From: Streptomyces aurantiogriseus
GTDB lineage: Bacteria; Actinomycetota; Actinomycetes; Streptomycetales; Streptomycetaceae
DNA: 64,000 nt
Direction: 5' to 3'
Assembly (NCBI RefSeq): GCF_014649375.1
Contig: NZ_BMSX01000024.1
Span: forward strand, 96,556 to 160,555
The notes beneath the pieces were generated by a model, which did no database searches, was not told the origin of the DNA, and worked only from the letters and a program-made list of their open reading frames with translations. Shown piece after piece: positions 51,904 to 59,492 of the stretch. A program made the position numbers and the translations under genes. How positions within the stretch are numbered: the first letter of the stretch is position 1; each line of letters opens with the position of its first letter.

Positions 51904-52232
51904 TCAAGGCGGCCGGAGTGACCGAGGTGACGGACGCGGACTTCGGGGCGGAGGTGCTGGGGGCGGAGCTGCCGGTGCTGGTGGAGTTCACCGCCGACTG
52001 GTGCCCGCCGTGCCGGCAGATGGCGCCGGTGCTGAGCGCGCTCGCCGCGGAGGAAGGGGAGCGGCTGAAGGTGGTGCAGCTCGACGTGGACCACAACCCG
52101 ACGACGACCAACCACTACAAGGTGCTGTCGATGCCGACGTTCATGGTGTTCCGCGGAGGGGAGCCGGTGAAGGCGATGGTGGGGGCGCGGCCGAAGCAGC
52201 GGCTGCTGGAGGAGCTGTCGGACGTGATCTGA
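51900..52232 (+). CDS. thioredoxin
   Basis: A 110-residue thioredoxin with active site WCPPC (Cys35, Cys38) and the cis-Pro loop VLSMPTFMVF. WCPPC instead of WCGPC changes the redox potential in related proteins. The GTG at 51900 overlaps the MerR stop by four bases (GTGA) with GGGAGG upstream, so it is cotranslated with the regulator. A T-tailed terminator follows at 52261. Confidence 0.92.
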   Translation: MIKAAGVTEVTDADFGAEVLGAELPVLVEFTADWCPPCRQMAPVLSALAAEEGERLKVVQLDVDHNPTTTNHYKVLSMPTFMVFRGGEPVKAMVGARPKQRLLEELSDVI

Positions 52233-52260
52233 CGCCTCCGGGCTCGCCCCCGTGCAGAGA

Positions 52261-52293
52261 AAAAACCCCTGGGTAATTGCGCCCAGGGGTTTT
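52261..52293 (+). terminator. intrinsic terminator after thioredoxin gene
   Basis: An eight-base GC stem (52266-52273 with 52282-52289), eight-base loop, and flanking A4/T4 runs that extend it to 12 pairs. The only classical hairpin plus T-run terminator in the window. Confidence 0.92.
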
Positions 52294-52380
52294 CTGTGCA
52301 TATATTCAATGGTTCGCGACTTCACGGGGTCGGTCGCGAAAGAAGTTCAGTAGGCGTAGTATATCCGGGCGGGAGTGGAA

Positions 52381-54654
52381 TTGTCAAACACCGAGTCACA
52401 CGCCGAATTCACCGATGGTGAAATGCGTGGTGAACAGGAATTCATCGACGGCCTGTACGCCCGCGTGGACGCGCTGCGCGGCGACACGGAAGCCTCCGTC
52501 ACCGACGCGCTCGCCCAGGGCGACAAGCCCATGCAGGCCCGGCTGGAGCGGGACATCCTGGTCGCCGAACGCTCGGGACTGCTCGCCGCGCTGAACGCCG
52601 TGGACGGCTCCCTCTGCTTCGGCCGCATCGACCTGTCCTCCGGTACGAGCCACCACATCGGCCGGATCGGTCTGCGCCTGGACGACGCCGAGCGCACACC
52701 CGTCCTGGTCGACTGGCGCGCCGACGTCGCCCGCCCCTTCTACCTGGCCACCGGCCACACCCCGATGGGCCTGCGCCGGCGCCGGCACATCAGCACCGAG
52801 GGCCGCCGGGTCACCGCCCTGCACGACGAGTTCCTCGACCTCGGCGACGCCACCCGCACCGGGCACGAGGACCCGGCCGGCGACGACGTCCTGCTCGCCG
52901 CGCTCAACTCCGCGCGCACCGGCCGCATGAGCGACATCGTGCAGACCATCCAGGCCGAGCAGGACGAGATCATCCGGGCGCCCCACCGCGGGGTGCTGGT
53001 GGTCGAGGGCGGGCCGGGCACCGGCAAGACCGCGGTCGCCCTGCACCGCGCCGCCTACCTCCTCTACGAACACCGCGAGCTGCTCGCCAAGCGTGCCGTC
53101 CTGATCGTCGGTCCCAATCCCGCCTTCCTCGGCTACATCGGTCAGGTGCTGCCCTCGCTGGGCGAGACGGGCGTGCTGCTCGCGACGGTCGGCGAGCTGT
53201 ACCCGGGCGTGCGGGCGACGGCCACGGACACGCCCGAGGCGGCCGCCGTGAAGGGCCGCGCCGACATGGCCGACGTCCTCGCCGCCGTCGTACGCGACCG
53301 GCAGGCGCTGCCCGACCCGGTGATCGCCATCGCGCACGACCGTGAGGTGCTGATGCTCGACGACGGGCTCGTGGGCGTCGCCCGCGAACGCACCCGGGCC
53401 GCGAAGCTGCCGCACAACACGGCCCGCGAGCACTTCGAGGGCCACATCCTCAACACCCTCACCGAGCTGTACGCCGAACGCGTCGGCACCGACCCCTACG
53501 ACGGGTCCAACCTCCTCGACCCCAGCGACATCACCCAGATCCGCGACGAGCTGGCCGAGAACCCCGACGTCTGGTCCGCCATCGACCAGTTGTGGCCGGT
53601 GCTCACCCCGCAGCGCGTGGTCGCCGACTTCCTCGCCGACCCCGAGGGGTACGTCTCCGACGCGGACGCGGCCGCCATTCGCCGCCCGGTGACGCGGGCC
53701 TGGACGGTCGCGGACGTGCCGCTGCTCGACGAGGCCGCCGAACTCCTCGGTGAGGACGACCGGCTGGCGCGGGAGCGCGCCGAGCGCGAGCGGGAGCGGC
53801 AGGTCGCCTACGCCCAGGGCGTGCTGGACGTCTCCTACGCCTCCCGGACCTACGAGTTCGAGGACAAGGAGGACGATGACCCCGATGCCTCCGAGGTCCT
53901 GTCCGCGCACCACATCATCGACGCCGAGCGGTTCGCCGAGCGGCACGAGGAGGACGACCACCGCAGCGCCGCCGAGCGCGCGGCGGCCGACCGGACCTGG
54001 GCGTTCGGCCACATCATCGTCGACGAGGCGCAGGAGCTGTCGCCGATGGCCTGGCGGCTGCTGATGCGGCGCAGCCCGACCCGCTCGATGACCCTGGTCG
54101 GCGACCCGGCGCAGACGGCGGAAGCGGCCGGCGTCGGCTCCTGGTCGAAGATCCTCCAGCCGTACGTCGAGGACCGCTGGGAGCACACCCGCCTCGGCGT
54201 CAACTACCGCACCCCCGCCGAGATCATGGAGGTCGCGGCGGCCGTCGTCCGCGCCGAGCACCCCGGCTTCGTCCCGCCCAGCTCGGTGCGCTCCACCGGC
54301 GTACGGCCCTGGGCGCGCGCCACCGACGACCTGCCCGGCGCGGTCGCCAAGGCGGTCGAGGAGCTCACCCCCGCCGAGGGACGGCTCGCGGTGATCGCCC
54401 CGCGCGAGCTGCACCGCGCGCTGGCCGCCCGACTTGACGGGGTGACGGCGGGCGCCGAGCCGGACCTCACGCGGACCGTCGTCCTGCTGGATCCCCGCCA
54501 GTCCAAGGGCCTGGAGTTCGACTCCGTGCTCGTGGTCGAACCGGCCCGGTACGGCACCAGTGATCTGTACGTCGCCCTGACCCGTGCGACGCAGCGGCTC
54601 GGTGTGGTGCATACCAAGGAGCTGCCGAAACCGCTGGCAGAAGCACTCGCGTAA
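52381..54654 (+). CDS. HelD-type RNA polymerase-associated helicase-like ATPase
   Basis: A 757-residue UvrD/Rep superfamily 1 protein. Coiled N-terminal arm (EQEFIDGLYARVDALRGD), GRIDLSS region, Walker A VVEGGPGTGKTAVALHRAAY (near 215), motif II HIIVDEAQELSPM, motif III TLVGDPAQTA, and a terminal TRATQRLGVVH. Actinobacterial HelD binds RNA polymerase and removes it from stalled or drug-bound complexes. A class II HelD lies here in S. coelicolor by recall. TTG 52381 has GGGAG five bases upstream; GTG 52375 is an in-frame alternative whose site is too close. No rifamycin-associated element was seen upstream. Confidence 0.88.
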   Translation: MSNTESHAEFTDGEMRGEQEFIDGLYARVDALRGDTEASVTDALAQGDKPMQARLERDILVAERSGLLAALNAVDGSLCFGRIDLSSGTSHHIGRIGLRLDDAERTPVLVDWRADVARPFYLATGHTPMGLRRRRHISTEGRRVTALHDEFLDLGDATRTGHEDPAGDDVLLAALNSARTGRMSDIVQTIQAEQDEIIRAPHRGVLVVEGGPGTGKTAVALHRAAYLLYEHRELLAKRAVLIVGPNPAFLGYIGQVLPSLGETGVLLATVGELYPGVRATATDTPEAAAVKGRADMADVLAAVVRDRQALPDPVIAIAHDREVLMLDDGLVGVARERTRAAKLPHNTAREHFEGHILNTLTELYAERVGTDPYDGSNLLDPSDITQIRDELAENPDVWSAIDQLWPVLTPQRVVADFLADPEGYVSDADAAAIRRPVTRAWTVADVPLLDEAAELLGEDDRLARERAERERERQVAYAQGVLDVSYASRTYEFEDKEDDDPDASEVLSAHHIIDAERFAERHEEDDHRSAAERAAADRTWAFGHIIVDEAQELSPMAWRLLMRRSPTRSMTLVGDPAQTAEAAGVGSWSKILQPYVEDRWEHTRLGVNYRTPAEIMEVAAAVVRAEHPGFVPPSSVRSTGVRPWARATDDLPGAVAKAVEELTPAEGRLAVIAPRELHRALAARLDGVTAGAEPDLTRTVVLLDPRQSKGLEFDSVLVVEPARYGTSDLYVALTRATQRLGVVHTKELPKPLAEALA

Positions 54655-54729
54655 CGCAGGATCACCAAGACGTAACAGTTCACGCCGTGATCACTGCGCG
54701 TGCACGGACGGTGCGGTAAGCGTTGCGGT

Positions 54730-56148
54730 ATGGAAGCCCACCCCCACGCCACCGCACCGTCAGACGCGCCCGCGCTCGGGTCACTGCCGGTGGAGCCGCT
54801 GCTCACCGCGGAGTTCGACGCCGACCCGGGCGCGGTGTACGAACGGCTGCGGCGCATCCACGGGCCGGTCGCGCCGGTCGGTCTGATGGGCGTACCGGTG
54901 TGGCTGGTGCTGGAGTACCGGGAGGTGCTGGAAGTCCTGCGCAACGAGTGCCTCTGGCGGCGCGACGTACGGCACTGGCGGGCCCGGGCGCAGGGCCTGC
55001 TCCCGCCGGAGTGGCCGCTGCTGGCGGGCTACGAGGTACGCCAGATGATGTTCATGGACGACGAGGAGCACCGGGCGGTCCGCCGCACCCACCACGCCTC
55101 GCTGAGCCCCTTCCAGAACGCCAGGACCCCCGAGGGCTGGGAGCTGCGCTCGGCCGTCGCCCGTTACGCCGACGAACTCGTCGCCCTGCTCGCCGCGGAG
55201 TCGGGTCGCACCGGCTTCGCCGACCTCGGCGCGCAGTACACCCGGCCGCTGCTGCTGATGGTCACCACCAAGCTGTTCGGCTGCCCGGTCGAGCTGGGCG
55301 ACGAGCTGGTCATGGACCTGTGGCGGATGCTCGACGGCGGCCCCGACGCGGCCGCCGCGACCGCCCGCGCCCTGGCCGCCTTCACCCGGCTCGCCGCCCA
55401 CCGCAGGGCCCGCCCCGGCGACGACCTCACCTCCTACCTGCTGCTCGCCGACCCCGACCTCACCGACGAACAGCTCGGCCGGGAGCTGTTCATGAACGCC
55501 GTCTACCTCAACGACATCACCGGCAACATGGTCCTCAACACCCTGCTGGAGGTGCTGCGCGGCAACGCCACCGTCCGCCGCAGCCTCTCCGCCGGGCAGC
55601 TCGGCGAGACCGTCAACCGGGCCGCCCTCGCCAATCCGCCGGCCGCCAACCTGTGCTTCCGGTTCGCCGCGCGGGACGTCCGGCTCGGCAACTACTGGAT
55701 TCGCGCCGGGGACGCCGTCTCGCCGTCCGCGGCCTCGGCCCACCGCGACCTGCTGGACCTCGGCTCCTCCCACATGGTCGGCTCCACGGTCTCCACCCGG
55801 GCCCATCTGGGCTGGGGCGCGGGCCCCCACCAGTGCCCCACCGCGGCCCGCGAACTGGGGTCCCTGATCGTCACCACGGCCGTCGGCCGCGTCTTCGACC
55901 ACTTCGCCCAGGCCGAACTGACCCTGCCCGCCGACCAGTTGCCGTGGCGGTCGGGGCCGGTGGTGCGGGGGTTGCGGATTCTCCCGGTGCGGTACGGGCT
56001 GGCGGCCCAGGAACCGACGGCCCGCCGCCTCGACTCACCGCAGGCCCTGGTCGCCCCTCAGGGCGAGGGCCATACGAGGGGGCTGCTGTCCGCCTTGCGG
56101 CGGCTGATGTTCGGGGGCCGGGAGAAGGGTGCCGCCACCGACGTCTGA
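54730..56148 (+). CDS. atypical cytochrome P450 lacking the ExxR motif
   Basis: A 472-residue P450. The C-helix heme contact DDEEHRAVRR (about 110-119) and heme loop LGWGAGPHQCP with ligand Cys369 are present. The K-helix ExxR is missing: the segment before NPP reads ETVNRAALANPP. The I-helix oxygen-activation motif is NDITGN instead of AGxxT. Such changes occur in CYP156/157-like Streptomyces P450s as I recall them, so substrate oxidation may be altered or lost. ATG 54730 is the start. It follows helD by 75 bp on the same strand; no ferredoxin partner adjoins. A coding-like Cys-rich segment follows its stop in another frame. Confidence 0.85.
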   Translation: MEAHPHATAPSDAPALGSLPVEPLLTAEFDADPGAVYERLRRIHGPVAPVGLMGVPVWLVLEYREVLEVLRNECLWRRDVRHWRARAQGLLPPEWPLLAGYEVRQMMFMDDEEHRAVRRTHHASLSPFQNARTPEGWELRSAVARYADELVALLAAESGRTGFADLGAQYTRPLLLMVTTKLFGCPVELGDELVMDLWRMLDGGPDAAAATARALAAFTRLAAHRRARPGDDLTSYLLLADPDLTDEQLGRELFMNAVYLNDITGNMVLNTLLEVLRGNATVRRSLSAGQLGETVNRAALANPPAANLCFRFAARDVRLGNYWIRAGDAVSPSAASAHRDLLDLGSSHMVGSTVSTRAHLGWGAGPHQCPTAARELGSLIVTTAVGRVFDHFAQAELTLPADQLPWRSGPVVRGLRILPVRYGLAAQEPTARRLDSPQALVAPQGEGHTRGLLSALRRLMFGGREKGAATDV

Positions 56149-56384
56149 AAAGCGTCACCTGTCTCAACCTCTACCAGATCCTCGACGCCCTCCAGGACCT
56201 GCTGAACTGCTGGACCGGCAGCTGCACCACCTGCCACCAACATCTGCCCAGCTGTGACAGATGCAGCCGACCCCGGTCCGGCACCGAATGCGGCTGCATC
56301 GAGAGGAGGTCGTACGGCGGGAAACCGGTCTCCCCGACACGGCGATGCACCCGCCGGTGCTACGACACGGAGGAGGCGCGCGGA
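56149..56384. other. 236-bp convergent gap with a coding-like Cys-rich segment
   Basis: Codons from 56145 (CTG, overlapping the P450 stop as CTGA) to about 56260 read NLYQILDALQDLLNCWTG followed by SCTTCHQHLPSCDRC, with almost only preferred Streptomyces codons and G/C third positions. There is no ATG, GTG or TTG start, and the frame has no stop until 56774, deep in the opposite gene. Not called as a gene; see findings. Confidence 0.4.
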
Positions 56385-58145
56385 TCAGAAGCGGCGGATC
56401 ACCCGCAGCTTGTCCGTGTACAGGTCGCTCGCCGTGCCGTCGATGATCGACTTCCCGCCGACGTCGGCCATGGTCGGCCCGTTGGGTGTCTTGCGGCTGG
56501 AGACGAAGCGGCGCTTGCCGTGCTGGTCCAGGCCCATGTAGATGCCGGTGTGGGAGACGGCACCGTCGTCGGGGTCGTTCCAGAAGAGCACGTCGCCGAT
56601 CCGCAATGTGCCGAGCGGGGGCGGCGCGTCGGTGGCCTGGGCGACGACGATGCCGGGACTGGAGGCGGCCTGCCACTCCGACCTGCGCGGCAGGTACCGG
56701 CGCTCCACCGAGTCCTCCGCGATGCCCATGGGAACGCCCAGGTGGTAGCCGTAGACCATCCGGACGAAGCCTGAGCAGTCGAGGTGCCCCAGCCACTTCG
56801 GGTCCGGGGTCTCGGTGACGCTCTCGCCGCTGGGGAAGGTCCAGGTGAGCCCCATGTACTCGTGGAAGTCGGCGCCCACCTCGCGCAGTCCGGAAGCCAG
56901 CAGTTCGCTGTACCCGGATTCGCCGAGCACCTGTGCGTTCTGGCGTGCGGGGTCGGTGACGGCCGGCGCGAAGGGCCGGTACATCGAGGAGTACGTGAGG
57001 GCGTCGGGCGAGGTGTCGCCCGCCCACGCGCGGATCCGCTGCTCCACGGCGGCCGTCCACGTGCCGTCGAACGGCTCCGGGAGGACCCGTACCCACGTGT
57101 CGTGGGTGACGACCGGCGGATCGGTCCAGGTCGCCGTGTCGATCCTGAAGTCGTAGACCCTCGCCTGCGGGAGCACCGTGGCACCGGTTGAGGCGAGGCC
57201 CCGGACCCCGACCGTGCCCGAGCGGAAGACGGCGTCCGGGGCCTTCTCCGGGTCGCGCGCACTGTGGTGCCACACGTCCGTGGGCTCGTCGTCCACGCCC
57301 GTCGTGACGTGCCGCCAGGCACGGGCGCGCAGGACGTCGCCGGCCTTCTCGACCCGGACCCACCAGTGGTCGAACGCCTTGAAGCCGGTGCCGACCGTGA
57401 CGGCCGCGCTCAAGGTGGTCGGTGCGTCGGCGAGTTCCTTCTCGAGGACGAGCTGGACGTCTCCCGCGGGGGTGACGATCAGCCGCGCCCGGTAGTGGTT
57501 GTTGACGTTCTGGGCGGCGAAGACGAGGCCGAGGGAGACGGGCGCCCCGACGGGCAGCTTGTCGAAGGAGAACCGGGCGGCGGCGTAAACGTCGCCGATG
57601 CCATGATCGGGAAGCAGGGAATAGCGGCTCTTGCCGGCGGCAAGCGTGATGGCGGCCCGGCCGCTCTCGACGAAGTAGTCCGCGTCGACGCCATTGTGGT
57701 GGGACCATGTCCCGCCGCCGGGCGACGTACCCCAGCCGCCGGTGGGCGGGGTCCGGTCGAACGCGTCCCGGACCGCCTTCTTCTGCTCGGTGAACCAGCG
57801 CCGCGCCCCGCGCAGCGTCACCGTCCGCGCCCCCGTGGTCAGCGTCGCGATCACGCCCGTGCCGTCCGAGACCTCCAGGCCGCCGGCGATCGCACGGGTG
57901 GTCAGCGCGCCGGCCGGGTGCGGGGCATAGTGCCAGGGGTCGGTCGGGTCGATCAGCACCGGGACCCGGAAGCCGGGCGCCTGCGCGACGGGCTCGGCCG
58001 ACGACGCCGCCACCGTCGGGAGGGCGGCCGGGGCGGCGGCGTTCGCGGTCGGCGCCGCGGCGAGCGGCAGGGCGCTGCCCGCCGCAGCTCCAGCGAGGGC
58101 GGTGAGGGCCGCTCTGCGGCTCAGTGAGGATTTCGGTGCGGACAT
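56385..58145 (-). CDS. Tat-exported NlpC/P60-type cysteine peptidase
   Basis: A 586-residue exported protein. A twin-arginine signal (SLSRRAALTALAGAAAGSA) precedes a ~350-residue beta-sandwich region (SWSHHNGVDADYF-like strands; AARFSFDKLPVGAPVSLGLV) of unknown fold. A C-terminal NlpC/P60 domain follows, with catalytic Cys457 in HLDCSGFVRMVYGY and His532 in VSHTGIYMG. These enzymes usually cut peptidoglycan stem peptides. Tat export suggests folding before secretion. The ATG at 58145 has GGGGGG upstream. The large N-terminal region is unusual and might bind a wall polymer. Confidence 0.86.
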   Translation of the reverse strand: MSAPKSSLSRRAALTALAGAAAGSALPLAAAPTANAAAPAALPTVAASSAEPVAQAPGFRVPVLIDPTDPWHYAPHPAGALTTRAIAGGLEVSDGTGVIATLTTGARTVTLRGARRWFTEQKKAVRDAFDRTPPTGGWGTSPGGGTWSHHNGVDADYFVESGRAAITLAAGKSRYSLLPDHGIGDVYAAARFSFDKLPVGAPVSLGLVFAAQNVNNHYRARLIVTPAGDVQLVLEKELADAPTTLSAAVTVGTGFKAFDHWWVRVEKAGDVLRARAWRHVTTGVDDEPTDVWHHSARDPEKAPDAVFRSGTVGVRGLASTGATVLPQARVYDFRIDTATWTDPPVVTHDTWVRVLPEPFDGTWTAAVEQRIRAWAGDTSPDALTYSSMYRPFAPAVTDPARQNAQVLGESGYSELLASGLREVGADFHEYMGLTWTFPSGESVTETPDPKWLGHLDCSGFVRMVYGYHLGVPMGIAEDSVERRYLPRRSEWQAASSPGIVVAQATDAPPPLGTLRIGDVLFWNDPDDGAVSHTGIYMGLDQHGKRRFVSSRKTPNGPTMADVGGKSIIDGTASDLYTDKLRVIRRF

Positions 58146-58264
58146 GCGAGGGTCCCCCCGTGCGGAAAACGCATGATCGGACGATCGTGCGAGGAGTGAC
58201 CTTACCCAGCTCCTCTTGAGCCCAGCGTGGTGAGCTGGTCGATTTCGACGGCTCGGCAGAGGGC

Positions 58265-58864
58265 TCAGTCGGCGCGCAGCGCCTGGAGCATGCGCTTCAG
58301 CGCGGCCGCGGCGTCTGCCAGGTCCTCGGGACCGGAGGACGGGGACGCCAGCCAGAGTGCCGCCTCATTCATCGCCCCCGACAGCAGATGGACCAGGGGC
58401 GTGACGGGCTGCGGCACGATGATCCCCGCCTCGACGAGGGAGGTCAGTGCCTCGGCGAGATGGCGGGCCGAGGCAGCCTCGTCCATCGCCCGCCATTCGC
58501 TCCAGCCCAGCACGGCCGGGCCGTCCACCAGCATGATCCGCTGTATCTCCGGTGCGGTGGCCGCGGCGAGGAACTCCTGGCAGCCGACCGTCAACTGCAT
58601 CCATGGATCATCCTGGGCCTCGGCGGCCGCGGCCACCCGCCGGCCCACTTCCTGCTGGGCCTCCTCGAGCACTGCCCGGAAAAGATCCGTCTTGCCACCA
58701 GGGAAGTGATGGTAGAGCGCTCCCTTGGTCACCCCGGCCGCCTGTACGAGCTCCGCCAGCCCCACTGCGGCATAGCCGCGCTCCGAGAACAGCCGCCTGC
58801 TCTCCCGTAGCAGCGCCTGCCTGGTCTGTTCCCGCTGCTGCGCCCGGACGCCCTGCTGCCGCAT
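58265..58864 (-). CDS. TetR-family regulator of the divergent VOC gene
   Basis: A 199-residue TetR protein. HTH VGLAELVQAAGVTKGALYHHF (about 34-54) and ligand domain with the WxxWRAMDE-like helix. The ATG at 58864 is used; the frame extends upstream but crosses the operators. It is divergent from a VOC gene with two TACCG-N-CGGTA sites between, so it is expected to repress both genes and respond to a small molecule handled by the VOC protein. Confidence 0.9.
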   Translation of the reverse strand: MRQQGVRAQQREQTRQALLRESRRLFSERGYAAVGLAELVQAAGVTKGALYHHFPGGKTDLFRAVLEEAQQEVGRRVAAAAEAQDDPWMQLTVGCQEFLAAATAPEIQRIMLVDGPAVLGWSEWRAMDEAASARHLAEALTSLVEAGIIVPQPVTPLVHLLSGAMNEAALWLASPSSGPEDLADAAAALKRMLQALRAD

Positions 58865-58877
58865 CGCACCCCACTCA

Positions 58878-58906
58878 TTGACATACCGTCGGTACGTCAA
58901 TAGCTT
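58878..58906 (+). promoter_or_regulatory. promoter of the VOC gene overlapping an operator
   Basis: TTGACA (58878-58883), 17-base spacer, TAGCTT (58901-58906). The spacer contains the first TACCG-T-CGGTA operator, so repressor binding would block RNA polymerase. Confidence 0.7.
58884..58894. promoter_or_regulatory. TetR operator 1 (TACCGTCGGTA)
   Basis: An 11-bp dyad, extended by outer GAC/GTC pairs (58880-58882 and 58896-58898). The second copy is centred 30 bp away, roughly three helical turns. Confidence 0.7.
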
Positions 58907-58913
58907 AGCGGCA

Positions 58914-58924
58914 TACCGACGGTA
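58914..58924. promoter_or_regulatory. TetR operator 2 (TACCGACGGTA)
   Basis: Same arms as operator 1 with a different centre base. It lies at the expected transcription start of the VOC gene. Confidence 0.7.
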
Positions 58925-58944
58925 CGCGAAAAAGGGGAGTCGTG

Positions 58945-59355
58945 ATGAGGCTGACCAGCTTGTATCCGGTGATCTGCACGGCCCGGCTGAAAGAGTCCCG
59001 CGACTTCTACACACGCCTGCTGGGGTTCGGCACGACCTTCGAGGCGGACTGGTACATCAGCCTGCGACACCCGGGGGAGGCCGGTTACGAACTCGCTCTC
59101 CTCGACCACACCCATCCCACGCTCCCGGAGGGCTACCGCAGCTCCGCCCAGGGTCTGTTGCTCAACTTCGAAGTCGAGGACGTGGACGCGGAATGGCACC
59201 GGCTCGTCACCCGCGAAAAGCTCCGGCCCCTCCTCGAGCTGCGCAGCGAGGACTTCGGGCAGCGGCACTTCATCGTTGCCGACCCCAACGGCGTCCTGAT
59301 CGACATCATCACGCCGATCGCTCCCACCGCGGAATACGCCGAGCAGTACGTCTAG
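58945..59355 (+). CDS. VOC-family (glyoxalase-like) protein
   Basis: A 136-residue vicinal-oxygen-chelate protein. Strands LYPVICTARLKESRDFYTRL and GLLLNFEVEDVDAEWHRLV and the final FIVADPNGVLIDII are typical. Only some metal ligands are obvious, so it may be a binding or drug-sequestering protein as well as an enzyme. ATG 58945 has GGGGAG six bases upstream (GTG 58942 is in frame). Control by the adjacent TetR is expected. Confidence 0.88.
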   Translation: MRLTSLYPVICTARLKESRDFYTRLLGFGTTFEADWYISLRHPGEAGYELALLDHTHPTLPEGYRSSAQGLLLNFEVEDVDAEWHRLVTREKLRPLLELRSEDFGQRHFIVADPNGVLIDIITPIAPTAEYAEQYV

Positions 59356-59492
59356 GCCGTCGCCGGTGGCCGGCTCTGGTGCGGATCAGCGCAGCCATCG
59401 AGGCACGTTCGGCGCCTGCGGCGGTGACCCGCACCACCGGGGTGTGGCCCCGGCGACCCCAGGTGCGGCCGCCGCCCACGCGCGGACAGTCC

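Noticed and set aside
52294..52380. Rifamycin-associated element upstream of the HelD-like gene
   Set aside because: No inverted repeat resembling the GGGGCTTGCGNCAAGGCCC type could be found; only an A/T-rich TAGTAT at 52357-52362 suggests a -10 box.
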